DNA of 64,000 bases from Ochlerotatus camptorhynchus (lineage: Eukaryota; Arthropoda; Insecta; Diptera; Culicidae), in assembly GCF_037179485.1 (NCBI RefSeq), contig NW_027040545.1, positions 2,918,501-2,982,500 on the forward strand, in the 5' to 3' direction. Below the pieces are notes generated by a model. The model had not been told where the DNA came from. It searched no databases and saw only the letters and a list, made by a program, of their open reading frames with translations. The position numbers and the translations under genes are program-made. Shown here one piece after another: positions 11,651 to 22,930 of the stretch (positions are counted from its first letter, which is position 1; each line of letters begins with the position of its first letter).

Positions 11651-14600
11651 TTACTTCATGGTTGGCATCGCCACGGAAGCCTTGGTGTGGGAAACATCTC
11701 CCTCACGCCACAGCTGGGTCACAGTCTTGGTCTGGGTGTAGAATTTGACACCCTGCTTGCCGTAGAAGTGGCAATCGCCCATAAAGCTGCCTCGAGATCC
11801 AGTGAACGAGAACATCGGCAATGGCACTGGGATCGGAACGTTCACACCGACCTGACCGACGTCGATTTCGTTTACAAACTTCCTCGCGGTGGCACCGTTG
11901 GTGGTGAAAATGGCGGTTCCGTTACCGTATGGGTTGTTGTTGATCAGTTCAACAGCTTCGTCCAAGGTGTCAACCGTCAGACACACCAACACCGGGCCAA
12001 AGATTTCCTCAGTGTAGCACTTCATGTTTGGCTGAACTTCGGTCAGAATGGTTGGTCCTACAAAGTTGCCGTTTTCGAAGTTCTCAACCTTGATGTCACG
12101 TCCATCCAGAACGAGCTTAGCACCTTCCTTGACGCCGGATTCAACCAAATCGTTGATTCTCTGCTTGGACTGTGGGGAAATCACTGGACCGACATCAGTT
12201 CCGGGAACGTGTCCAGCGTTGACCCTCAGTTTGCGTGCGCGCTCCACCAGATCTGGAATCCATTGCTTAGCTTCACCGACGAATACAGCAGTCGACAGAG
12301 CCATGCAACGCTGACCAGCGGCACCGAAGGCAGCTCCAGCAAGTTGGTTCAGAGTATTCTCCTTGTTGGCATCGGCCATGATTACACCGTGATTCTTGGC
12401 ACCCATGTTCGATTGGACACGCTTACCGTTGCGTCCCGCACGTTCGTAGATGTACTTGCCAGCCTGGTCGGATCCGACAAACGATACAGCCTTGATTGTC
12501 GGGTGGTCACAGATAAAGTTAACAGCATCATGTGCTCCGTGAATGACGTTGACGACACCTGGTGGGCATCCAGCCTCATTAAGCATCTCCATCAACATCA
12601 TGGTAGCTCCGGGAACACGCTCCGAAGGCTTGATGATGCTGGTGTTACCGGTGGTAATGGCAACTGGGAACATCCACAGCGGAATCATGGCTGGGAAATT
12701 GAACGGGCAAATACCGGCAGTCACACCCAATGGCAGAGTGTACGAGTAGGTATCCATGTCCTTGGCAATATTGGAAACGGTTTCGCCCATCTGCAGCGAC
12801 GTAATGCTGCAGCAGTGTTCAACGACCTCTGTGTGAAAGTGGAATGAACAATGAAACAGTTAGAATTCAAGCTCAACAAGCACAGCATATTAGACTTACG
12901 CAATCCACGGAGGACATCACCCTCAGCATCAACCAGAGTCTTGCCCTGTTCCTTGGTGATGTTCTTGGCCAGATCAGACATGTTGTTCCGGATCAAGTGC
13001 TGCAGTTTGAACATCACCTGCTGCCGGCCCAGGATAGAAGTCTGGCTCCAGGTCTGTGGAAAGTTTCAAACAGATGAACAAATGAAGACCTTTTCAACAC
13101 GGTGCATACGTACCTTGAAAGCCTTCTTGGAGGATTCCACTGCTGATTCCATTTCATCCTTGGTGCACTTGGGGACGCGCGTGACTACCTCGTTGGTGGC
13201 TGGATCGTGCAGGTCAATCCAGTCGGTGGTCTTCGAGTCGACAAACTTACCATCGATGAACATCTTGGTCGTCGGGACTGAAGCGGTACAGTAGCTGCGT
13301 TGCAGCGCATTGCGGCACTGGAAGAGAGAATGGAGAAATATATGAATGATATATTCTGGAAAATCAAAAATACATCAGTTACAGAAAGTATTAAAATGTA
13401 ACTTGAATGTAAGATCTACATTCAACATTAATGTATTCCAGTGTTCCATCAAAAATACATTTTTTTGAATATTTTTTCGTTTATGAGGTATTGAGGCTGT
13501 AGCCAGGATTCAAAATAGAGAGCAGAAACTCGAATGAATCATTCCCAGATCTGGAATTTCAAATTTTCACTAAGTTCGGGAAATCATTTGTCATAGGACT
13601 CAAACATTTCCGTCTTATAGTTTAAAAAAAAATGTTTTTGAGTCCAAAATCTAGAAATTTTTTCATGTCTCAGAATGTCGGAATCTCAAATGATGTGTTA
13701 GATTTGAATAAAGCAGGTATCCCTGGATCTTAAATCTCACATTCTTTTAAGTCCAGATCGCAACAACAAAATGCTCAGAATTGTCTGTGAAATTAATTGA
13801 ATTTCATCTTGGGATTTTCTCCCTTTTAAGTTGATCCATATCACTCATGAAATTTTCTGAAGGACACTGTAGGATTTCACCCCAGAAAACTCTTGGAAAT
13901 CATACACACTTAATTTTTTTCGCCGAGATTTCAACAGCCAGATTTTGATGAGATTCAGTAAAACAATTTCCGAGACTCAGCTAACAAATAACATTTAGCT
14001 GAGGTATCAACAGACAACAAACAGATAATTTGCAGAGATATCAGGAAAATTAAATGCCGAGGTAATCGGCTGTTGGAGATTTTACCGAGCTAGATTAAGT
14101 GTGTACTTCATTATCCTCGAACTGTTAAAAGATCCCTCCGCTTAAAATTGTTATCCAAAATTCTCCTTAACATTTCTTTGGAGAATTATCCACCTCAGAT
14201 TGGTCTTGGATTTTTTTAACAGAATTATCTTTGAAGTCTTCTGAAAATTTCCTGTGAGTTCTCCTTGTTATTCTCTATTTATTCACTCTAAATTACCTTG
14301 CAATTTTCTTCCTTTGGAAGTCCCAGAAAATGAAGTGCTACTCATAAAAACCCTATAGCGTCCTCCTCTGAATTCACTTGGAGTTCACACCAGAATTCCC
14401 TTGTAATTCTCCTTAAAGTATCATCAAATGTATTTCTCTTCTGAATTATAATAAATTATCCTTATATTGTTCATTAAATTCTCCTTAAAGTATCATCAAA
14501 TATATTTCTTTTCTGAATTAAAATAAATTATCCTTATATTGTTCATTAAATTCCTCTGTATAATCCTTATATTTTTCATGATATTCTCCATAGAATTCTC

Positions 14601-16860
14601 CTTCACAATCATTAGTCATTATAATTCTTTTTGAACTATCCTCAGAATTTCCAATAAATTCTCTATGAATTCTCCTTCCTATTTCCTTTGGAATCTTTAC
14701 ATTGGAAGTTAAATCAAAACTCACTTGGAATGTTTCGCAAAATTACTCGGATTTCTCTTTACAATCATCATAAGATTTGAATCTACAATTTCAAGTCGGT
14801 ATGATTTGAGTAGAGTATTTGTTTTTCTACTTTTTCATACAATAATGCCGATACAAGGAGGGCAAAAGATAAATAACACGCTAGAAAACAAATCTAAATA
14901 CCTATACCATTTAAAAATAAACAGATCTTAGCTAGTATTCTAGCTATGATCGCATAACTGGTGGTGTTGAGTACTTGGCACTGATGAAGTCTGCAAGTAG
15001 TAGACGGAATTTAAAGGAAATAAACCAACCCACTCAAAGCTCTTCAGATATAACTTGTTTTGTTCCTTCAACATCTTAATTTTTGAAAGGGCGTGGCGGT
15101 GGCACGAAATATAAATAAAATTAATTAATTTTACGACCCTCAACTTTACACAAATTACCTACATCGAGTTTGAAATATATATTTGGCTGTATACCATGGA
15201 ACTGAATGATTCCGTGAAAAAAGAGAATCTCTTCAGTAAAAATATTTACGCCAAAGAAAATTATGAAACGCACTTTGTTGTTGTTATTCGTTCCAATGTC
15301 ATCCTAAAAATGTATCCAATTGAAGGTACATCGTAGTAACCAACCTTGAGCTTCTCAGTATTTGCGTAGCCTACTGGGTCTGATAGGATATCGAAAGGTA
15401 CAGGTCACAACCGAGTTCAAGCCGAGCTGCACTTATTCAAATTGATCCACTTTTGTAATTCAAATGCGTCTCAGTAACCATCGGAGGCAAGGTCATGATA
15501 TCGTTGCATAACATCACTCCATGTGGAACAGGCTACCATGATCGAATGAAAAATTCTAAATTAATTCAATCAAATTGTTTACTACTCAACTGGCACTGCC
15601 CTGCCCATGTAACGACCGAACTGTTTTACTGCGATCTGCATTTCGGTATGTAGTTGCTTTGCGAGAAAATTCGTTGCATGCGTCAAAAGTCAGATGTTAT
15701 GTAAGGTACCCTGGGGTAAGTGGGGTCATTTGCTTGTGTGACAGAAATCTTATTAATTCTAACTGATTTCCACTAGAATGTGGAAGTTTTTGTTTAATTA
15801 TATGCAATGCATAAGAATTTGGAAGAAATTTGAACAATAAATCTATTTCAGCGATATTTTACAAAATCATCATTTCATCATCAAGCAGGAATTCAAATTT
15901 AGTCTTCCATTCTTCAAATTTAGTTTCTTTTGTATATCGCCAATTTTGCTGATTTTTTTCTATGGCAATCAGAGTAAAGAGACCTTATACGTTTCATCGT
16001 TATGGAAATTCAATGCAGGAGTACAGTGGTTTTGTCCCTGATAGGTGGATTCTCCATCTATGTGTGTGTTCTGTCCATCAATGTTTAATTCAATTTTGAA
16101 ACCATTAAATTGTTAATCCAGCTCATGGCAAGTAATCACAACATGTGGCCAATTTTCACATAGTAAACCCATGTCTAATATTTCAACATTGTTTTTGGGA
16201 CTGACATACGAGTTGAACCCTACCACAAGATTTAAATTCGATGTACACAATATTGGCCTTTGCGACCCTTGAACGTAACTGTTGGTTTTTACGGACCCAC
16301 TTCCCCCAGTGTACCTTATAAATGTTTCGCTGCCGTCGCTCATAGGTAACTGAACGTCTTATCAGTTACTTACTGCCATTCCATCCCGGCTCACATGTTT
16401 CAAAATGTCAATTTTTACCAAACCTAAATTTAAATATTATCGCTCACATGTTGAATTGAACAAATCTCAACTTGATATCACCATATATCTGCTTTAATTT
16501 TATCTACTCTTTAAAGCTAGCGTGTAATGCTCATGGTGCCCACGAGCCTGTGGTGCGAATTTGACTGACCTTGAACCCAGACTACGTCTTTTTCGTAGCA
16601 AAATCATACGACTTTCGGGAACAAACACTTTTTAAACATTTCTATAAATATTTTCCACACTAGCATGCGAACATGCCGTCGTCCGCACTGACCGACGAAG
16701 TTCCAAAAAAGAAATCCACGTTACATAATTTGCACTGATAATACTCAATCACCTTGCATTTTCTTTCTCCCCTAAGAATCTAATCAACACCATCTCGAGA
16801 TGCACAACGATTGCAATAATATGTACATACCTCCACACCTAGCAATCTGACTAGAGCCAT
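11651..16860 (-). CDS. ALDH6A1: Methylmalonate-semialdehyde dehydrogenase (ALDH6A1)
   Basis: Four coding exons on the minus strand: 16860-16831, 13317-13114, 13053-12900 and 12828-11651. Borders are GT/AG and phases agree, giving 521 residues (the human protein is about 535). The enzyme is mitochondrial and CoA-dependent. It oxidises methylmalonate semialdehyde to propionyl-CoA in valine and thymine breakdown and also acts on malonate semialdehyde. The N-terminus MALVRLLGVE continues into CRNALQRSYC, basic and free of acidic residues after the first ten, as expected for a targeting sequence. The ALDH core is complete: PFNFPAMIPLWMF with the catalytic Asn near 173, and GAAGQRCMALS with the nucleophile Cys near 304. 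The end MPTMK matches the family. Intron 1 is 3.5 kb. Upstream AAAATGG is a good start context. Confidence 0.96.
14405..14552. repeat. 72 bp direct duplication
   Basis: The unit starting AATTCTCCTTAAAGTA at 14405 recurs at 14477 with a few substitutions and runs to about 14552. It looks like a local tandem duplication in intron 1 of ALDH6A1. Confidence 0.8.
14950..15055 (+). mobile_element. Penelope-derived fragment, broken hammerhead
   Basis: Related to the hairpin at 470-654: TTGGCACTGATGAAGTCTGC at about 14975-14994, then TAGAC and, directly, GGAATTTAAAGG. The GAAA and cleavage-site half of the ribozyme is deleted. The right arm (AAATAAACCAACC, CAAAGCTCTTC) is kept. Confidence 0.6.
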
Positions 16861-17479
16861 TTTGTCGCAGATTCTCTAGAACGAAATCAAATATCCACGC
16901 AAATGAGAGAAAACACCGTGCCGCACCGCCACCTGGGATGATGATTGGAAAGGAACTGCGCCAACCAAAGGCGACGTCGACCGGCCAGACCCCCAGTTTG
17001 CGTACAGCATTTTCGTCAACACCAGTAGGCGAACGTTGATCAAAACTTGTTTTCGTTGCTATACGCGCGAGCCTCCCATATAAAAAAACACTGTACTGGT
17101 GTGCATATTTATATGTTTATCACTTATCGCGTATTCTATGCCTGGTTTTAATGCTATCTTCATACATGAGCGTGCCCGGCGTGAGAGGAGCGAGAATTGC
17201 GTTGTTATGAAAGAGGTAAAGGTACCATCAATATACCAACATACTATTTATATGAGTCGTCTATCATATTCTTTTTCTGCTTCCCATTTCAAGATTGATG
17301 TATATCACATTTTAGCTTATTGCGTGCTCTCAACTAGATGCATTTTCACAGTTATTAATTGAAGGCATTCGATGCCTGTACCACTTTTGCATTAGTATAA
17401 TTATGTGCAAGTACAATCGTAATCTATGCCACGGGAAGCCGAAAAATTTTCAAACCTGTACAATTGCTAGACCGGACCG

Positions 17480-17566
17480 CCCTAATAAATAAATACCAGA
17501 CCCGAATGGTTTGATGATACCCTCAACACGTCGTTAAGCAAAATAACCTTACACATTTTATTAGGG
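17480..17566. mobile_element. MITE family I (CCCTAATAAA ends)
   Basis: Ends CCCTAATAAA and TTTTATTAGGG are inverted. The interior phrase ACACGTCGTTAAGCAAAATA is shared with copies at 27150-27269 and 54297-54416. It abuts a tRNA-derived SINE. Confidence 0.7.
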
Positions 17567-17568
17567 CG

Positions 17569-17645
17569 GGAGTCGAATCCAGCCACCTACAGCATGGTCT
17601 TCCTTTGTAGCTGCGCCTTTACCGACTGAGCTAATAAGGGAGGCC
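17569..17645 (-). mobile_element. tRNA-derived SINE head (Feilai-like)
   Basis: On the minus strand an A box (TAGCTCAGTCGGTAAAGG, near 17633-17616) and a B box (GGATTCGACTCC, 17580-17569) are spaced as in a tRNA promoter. It is closely similar to the plus-strand copy at 61.8 kb. The 3' body is not obvious. Confidence 0.65.
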
Positions 17646-18245
17646 CCGTCTATCAACCATATATGTATTGCGGAAAAGATAATTAACATACTTTTTGCTT
17701 GCGTTACGAGGGTAGTTATCTCTCTCATACCAACGCAAATCCCGCTCCGCTCACGCTGATCACGCTCATGTGTGTAGACACCTTAAAAGAATGGAAGTAA
17801 GAAAAATCACATGGGTGTGCGTACAGTTGCTTTGCCGGCATCGTAACACTGAACGTATACGTAAGTAATCAATCATACTTGAATGAATACATATATGTGT
17901 TCTTGTATTTGATGAGATAGAGGAGAGCGTGGAAATTTTTATTAAATAGAATAGAAACTTAAATGAGAAGAAATTTGTACTTTCTTCTATTTTTGCTAGT
18001 TTATTGCGTATTTTGAAGGTCATTTCGCCGAATAGAGTTCTCCAGATGCACAAGAATGTGCGTAGGACCGCAGGAATCATTTTTAAATAGTTCTGATAAC
18101 GTTGAGTTCCTTCTTTATGTTTTCTTCGTTTTCTTCCTCCTTTTTCTGTCATTTGACTTTAGTGTTCGCTAATTAAAAGACTTTTCACTGAATCGTCTTT
18201 TAACTCAAAGTTCGCTAACAGGAAGAAGTTTCAGTTAAGTAAATT

Positions 18246-18830
18246 CTAGATAGAGCTGGAATTAGGGCGTAACAGCTTTTGTAAGCAATGACTTCTTTCG
18301 ATGATTTCTAGAAAGTCCAGCCCACGGAAAATCTACATCACCATCAGGTAGGAGACGACTTCCGATGGTTATGTTGGTTTGCGTGGACGTGCCTTGAATT
18401 AATCATGTTTTGTTGTTTTTGACATCATCATCCACATCCAGAGGGCCAGTCACTTCGAATGTATGGGAATGGTAGGAAACCATTTAGAAATGCATGAAAA
18501 TTTTCAGTTTTTATTCATTATCGTCTTTATGGGCAGTTTTAGGTGCACAAAAATTGCACGAGTACATTACTATGGTGATAAGGTAAACACTCGTTTATTT
18601 GTTTCCTTCTGTGAAAGCATGTTTAGTCACAAATCGTGGATTTTCTAATATTCTCCATACTGCAAAAATGATTTTCCTACCACTGAAGGGGCGACATCTC
18701 TCGGATATTCAGTATAGCTACTGCTCAAATCATATAATTAATACCTAGAAATCATCGAGAGTTTTTTTTAAATCTATATTATAGATGTTTACAAAAGCTG
18801 TTACGCCCTTATTTCAGCTCTATCAAGAAT
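18246..18830. mobile_element. MITE family E, long copy, AATT duplication
   Basis: Starts CTAGATAGAGCTGGAATTAG and ends AGCTCTATCAAGAAT. AATT flanks at 18242-18245 and 18831-18834. At 585 bp it is much longer than the 203 bp copy at 24825-25027, so it may hold extra internal sequence or be the longer parent form. Confidence 0.6.
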
Positions 18831-19601
18831 AATTTGTCAATATTAGGAAATTTAAAATGTCACGAAGAATCCAATGATCACGGGATGAACATTAATTAAT
18901 TTCAATCCAGCATGTACTAATTTCTAGTATACAGGAAGCCATCCAGTGCCATATCATCCAGCATGCATAATACATTAACTATTGCATACTTCACGGCGTA
19001 AATCGAACAACTGTGCTAAATAAACTTTCAAACTTTCAACCATATTACATATAATTTAACCATTTATGGTGGGAAAACCAAGTGAAATACCATTCCAGTT
19101 CTTAACCAAGAATATTCTAGAGTAACAAAACAAGACATTTAAACATTAACATGGCTAGTTGTTTTAAAATTGTCTGATTGTTTTTTTTTTTTACTTCAGA
19201 GAGGAGTTCTTAAAATAAATTTTAATTTTCCCTTTCGAATACTTGCTGGATGGGTATCCCAAATACTATATCAAAGATTCGATACTCACCAAGATTTTAT
19301 TCGAAAGTGAATGTAACGTTTTTTTTTTTCCTTTGGTTTGTTTTTTTTCCGTCGATCTTGTTTTCCGTTCTGAGCACCAATGCTTCCGACGTGCCAGGAA
19401 GGCAGCTCCCACACCTGGACCCTACCTATCGACCCATCACAACTCATGAACCGGAGACCAACGGCTTTACTTCCCATCCGAAGGAAGGCGTGATCAGATA
19501 TATCCTGATGAATGTGGGCGTCTTAGTGGAATACCTGTATAATGAGAGAGAGAAGGATTAGTATTTTCCATTTAATTCCACTACTTTATTTGCTTATCCT
19601 T

Positions 19602-19648
19602 GACAGATACGCGTATTTCGTCTACAATGTGCAGACTTCTTCAGTGTC
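19602..19648 (-). ncRNA. Hammerhead ribozyme of Penelope-like element
   Basis: Minus strand, about 95 bases after the ORF stop. Core CTGAAGA (19644-19638, fitting CUGANGA), GAAA (19619-19616) and the UC cleavage site (19607-19606). Stem I is GACA 19648-19645 with TGTC 19605-19602. Stem II is six pairs, GTCTGC 19636-19631 with GTAGAC 19625-19620, loop ACATT. Stem III is three pairs (ATA/TAT) closed by CGCG. One unpaired A (19637) precedes stem II. Hammerheads with short stem III are known in Penelope-like elements. The predicted cut is between 19606 and 19605. Confidence 0.8.
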
Positions 19649-19741
19649 TTGTACTAATACTCGACTGAAGAAAAACATCGCATTTACCGAATATATATTA
19701 ACACAGGTACATTTTCACTTAGAAACTAGGTAAACTTAAAT

Positions 19742-21784
19742 TTAATTTTCTATAGGAACAGGTACTCCGCTGCTTACTCGTTGATGTGTCCTAGGTAGTA
19801 ACTTGAAAAGCCATGTGTGTCCGTTTCCTTGATCCCTGTTGAGTAAAGTTGAATTACGTTGTTTGTTGATCTCGAGGCTTTCTGCAACATCCAATTTCCA
19901 TGGTGTAGATACGGTTCGTAAAATCGTTATGTCCTCCGTCGATAGTTGGTGGTCCTCTGTGAAGATGTGTTCTGCAACCTTTGATTTGAAATCATATGTT
20001 AGGCCCTTTTCTTCTTGCTTTTTGGCCTTATTAACCTCCGCTATATGTTCTTTAAATCTAGTTGCTAAAGTTCTCTTGGTTTGTCCTACATATACTTTGT
20101 TACAATGATTACAGCTTATTTTATATACACCTGCTTTACCTAAAACATTAACTGGGTCTTTAGTGGATCCTAACAATGATTTCAACTGGTTATGTCTACT
20201 GGTGAAAACTAAATCTAATCCGAATTGTTTTAACTGTGGTCTTAGTTTACAAGTAATATCTTGATCAAATGGAACGGACACTCGTTTCAATGGTTCAGGT
20301 GCTGTGGTGAGGGTTGTAAATAATCTCCTTTGTAGAATTCTCGCTTTTTTATCGATGATTGCCTGGATTGTGGTCTCCTTGTATCCGTTGAGTCTTGCTG
20401 TTTCGAAGATGTACTGTAATTCCTTAACCTTTCCTGTATCGCTGAGTGGAAGGGTCTGCATTCGGTGAATCATGTGGTGAAAGGCGGCCATTTTCTGCTG
20501 GAACGAATGGTTGGAAGTATAGGGGATAACTCTTTTGGTGCTTGTTGGTTTCCTGTAAATTTCGTATTCAAGCGAGGAAGATGATGACGATTCCCTGATG
20601 ACTAGAAGATCGAGAAATGCGAGTTTCCCGTCTTTTTCTACCTCGTGAGTGAATTTGATATCCTTATGAATTCTGTTGATCTCATCTAAAATTTGTGGAA
20701 GGGCTTCCCGTTTAACTACGCTGAAGATATCGTCAACAAACCTCCACCAACGGTTTGGTAATAATCCTTTCTCCTTCAGGATTGTCTCCAAGTTGGCCAT
20801 GAAAAGTTCACACAAGAAGGGGGATAGGGGGTTTCCCATTGGGGCTCCTTTCGTCTGCTTGTAGAAGTTACCTCGGAAAGAGAAGTAGTTCTCTTCCATA
20901 CAAAGGCGGGTCAGCTTAAGGTACGTCCGAACCTTGTTTCTCCATGCTGCATCCTCTCGTTGTGTTAATAGCCAGTCCTCCAAATGGTTGATCGCTTCCT
21001 TGACCGGTACGCTGGGAAAAAGAGCTGTGACGTCGAAAGATACCATAATCTCGTCCTCGTTGATGTCTCCTGAAGATTGTAGTTGCTGGGTGAACTCCTG
21101 GGTGTTACTAACTGCTTTACTCTGGAACTGATTCGGCATACTCTGGAACTCTTTGACTAGCCACTTCGCTAGTTTGTGGGTGGGGGAACCAACTGCAGAC
21201 ACGATCTCTCGCATTTCATTTCCTGGTTTGTGGACTTTGGGAAGACCTTTGATCCTGGGTAGAATGGGATTGGGTTCCCGTATACGACCTGCTCCATCTC
21301 CTAATATCGATTTGCACTCCTTCAGTGCTTTCTCCACGCGTTTCACTATGTTCTGTAAGGGGTCTACTCGAAGCTGTCTATACGGTCCGTTGTTAATCTT
21401 CGTTGTCATTTGATTATCGTAATCGTCCTTGTCCATGATAACGACCGCGTTTCCCTTGTCTGCCTTTACGTAGTATACTGCTTTACTTTTTAGCTCCTTT
21501 ACAATCCGAATTTCTTTTTCGTTGGCGCGTCCGTCCTGTCCGTCCTTGATTATGTTCGATGTGATAGTCCTAACCGTATTCTGTGATGTTGTTGGAAGTG
21601 TCTCGATAATCGCTGTCTCCACGTCAATGATGATCTGCTTCACGTCTAGCTTGGTTGTAACCGCGTATCCTAGTCCCCTGTTGAGGTGTGTCAATTGTTC
21701 TTCTGTGAATGCGGTCGTCGATCGATTGACAACCAACCCATCAATGGAGTGAACCCGCGGCGTCGGGGTGATGGTGGTCGGCAT
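19742..21784 (-). CDS. Penelope-like reverse transcriptase with GIY-YIG domain
   Basis: Uninterrupted 680-codon ORF. Residues 106-120 (YVKADKGNAVVIMDKD) open the RT. LPKVHKPG follows at 181-188, motif A MVSFDVTALFPSVP at 247-260 with Asp 251, motif B KGAPMGNPLSPF at 312-323, and motif C RFVDDIFSV at 348-356 with the DD at 351-352. A Cys-rich knuckle (CNHC) leads into the GIY-YIG endonuclease at about 552-645 (GVYKISC, KVYVGQTKR). This RT to GIY-YIG order defines Penelope-like elements. The catalytic residues look intact. The family's usual ORF is longer, and the N-terminal extension appears to be missing. The start chosen is the first ATG of the open frame. Confidence 0.93.
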   Translation of the reverse strand: MPTTITPTPRVHSIDGLVVNRSTTAFTEEQLTHLNRGLGYAVTTKLDVKQIIIDVETAIIETLPTTSQNTVRTITSNIIKDGQDGRANEKEIRIVKELKSKAVYYVKADKGNAVVIMDKDDYDNQMTTKINNGPYRQLRVDPLQNIVKRVEKALKECKSILGDGAGRIREPNPILPRIKGLPKVHKPGNEMREIVSAVGSPTHKLAKWLVKEFQSMPNQFQSKAVSNTQEFTQQLQSSGDINEDEIMVSFDVTALFPSVPVKEAINHLEDWLLTQREDAAWRNKVRTYLKLTRLCMEENYFSFRGNFYKQTKGAPMGNPLSPFLCELFMANLETILKEKGLLPNRWWRFVDDIFSVVKREALPQILDEINRIHKDIKFTHEVEKDGKLAFLDLLVIRESSSSSSLEYEIYRKPTSTKRVIPYTSNHSFQQKMAAFHHMIHRMQTLPLSDTGKVKELQYIFETARLNGYKETTIQAIIDKKARILQRRLFTTLTTAPEPLKRVSVPFDQDITCKLRPQLKQFGLDLVFTSRHNQLKSLLGSTKDPVNVLGKAGVYKISCNHCNKVYVGQTKRTLATRFKEHIAEVNKAKKQEEKGLTYDFKSKVAEHIFTEDHQLSTEDITILRTVSTPWKLDVAESLEINKQRNSTLLNRDQGNGHTWLFKLLPRTHQRVSSGVPVPIEN

Positions 21785-22265
21785 TATTACCTTATATCAT
21801 TGGATATAAATGGCAAAAAATTGACCCATGCACTGCGCAGAGCATCACCCAAAACTGTAAAACAGTGTGTTAACCTCGGTGTTAACCCACTGCTGGATGT
21901 AGTAGTGCTTACGAAAACTGGTGGATTTGGCGATAAAGAAGAGTGGCAGTCTGATGATATTTCCTGCACACAACAAAATGACGATCATAGCTGCAGAGTA
22001 TTTCTTCTGATTTTTGCGGAGAAAAGAGTGTCATCAAATACGGACCCAGTGAGTGAAAAAAAACATGCGGAATATATTATTTATGAATGTTGCGAAACAA
22101 TTTAGCGTTCAAAAAATATGCATGGTTTGTGGCTCGGTTTGTGGGCACTTAGCAGCAATGAAGAATCCGCACAGTGTGCTAAATTTGAGTGTGGGAAGAA
22201 GGAAGTCATTGAAACTATTGAAAAAAATATCATCAATATCATATGGTACCGTTCATCTACCAACC

Positions 22266-22739
22266 GAGTGCGTCAATGGTCCTACGATGACTACGATGGA
22301 ATCGAATGCGAACCAGCTGATGAATAGACCGACGATGACACCGACGCTCCCCTACAATCGAACCTGATTCGAACGGGTTAAGGAGATGGATCCTCTTCAG
22401 CGCACTTCGAAGATCGCGTCTGATTAGAACCGGAAGGCATTCACTTCTAAGCTCCTGCACGAGAAGACGAACCGCTATATCGTAGGCGCCGGTCCGACGG
22501 ATCATTAACAACGTGTGTTCGGCGAAGAGGCGTGACGAGTGCGTCAATTGTCCTACTATGACGACAATAGAACCATAGAACCGAATGCGAACCAGTTGAG
22601 GAATAGACCGACGATAACCCCACGATCGAACCTGATTTGAACGGGTCAAGAAGACGGATAACCTTCAGTACACTTCGAAGATTACGTCTGATTCAAACCG
22701 GAAGGTCATTTACTTCCATGCTCCTGCACGAGAAGACGA
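22266..22739. repeat. Two direct copies of a 200 bp segment
   Basis: Copy 1 is 22266-22470 and copy 2 is 22537-22739, both starting GAGTGCGTCAAT and ending CTCCTGCACGAGAAGACGA, with a period of 271. Shared phrases include GAATGCGAACCAG and GAATAGACCGACGAT. The copies differ by substitutions and short indels, and no conserved reading frame is obvious. Confidence 0.8.
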
Positions 22740-22902
22740 TGATGAAGTTAAAAAACTACAATGGACAGCCCTATGGGGTTGTACGCAATGGTGACGTAGG
22801 ACTACGTGGTCTTATATTATAAATCTTATTTGTTACCTGCAGCAGGAGCTTGTGTTTTGTGTAGGAATAGGAATTTGAGCGGGGTTTATACTCATTAGTA
22901 TG

Positions 22903-22930
22903 ACGCGCTGGACGCGCTGGACGCGCTTGA
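22903..22930. repeat. 10 bp tandem repeat, three copies
   Basis: GACGCGCTGG repeats, the third copy ending GACGCGCTTGAC. Confidence 0.75.

Larger units (their letters stand above)
13318..16830. other. ALDH6A1 intron 1
   Basis: Low-complexity TTCTCC/AATTCTC-rich sequence fills 13.5-14.7 kb, including a direct duplication at 14405-14552. A Penelope-derived fragment lies at about 14950-15055. The rest (15.1-16.8 kb) shows no exon or recognisable element. Confidence 0.5.
16861..19560. other. Intergenic upstream of ALDH6A1
   Basis: Holds the ALDH6A1 promoter region, MITE family I, a SINE head and a long family E element. No host exon was recognised. Confidence 0.5.
19560..21784 (-). mobile_element. 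Penelope-like element
   Basis: Minus-strand element consisting of the ORF at 21784-19742 and a 3' region to about 19560 that contains a hammerhead ribozyme. The 3' region is related to the hairpin at 470-654 and to the fragment at 14.95 kb. The 5' boundary is not defined; no matching terminal repeat was found upstream of the ORF, so the copy is probably 5'-truncated. Confidence 0.85.

Noticed and set aside
11600..12847. Plus-strand 415-codon ORF opposite ALDH6A1
   Set aside because: It is the antisense shadow of the conserved dehydrogenase exon; codon bias on the minus strand produces it and it has no domain of its own.
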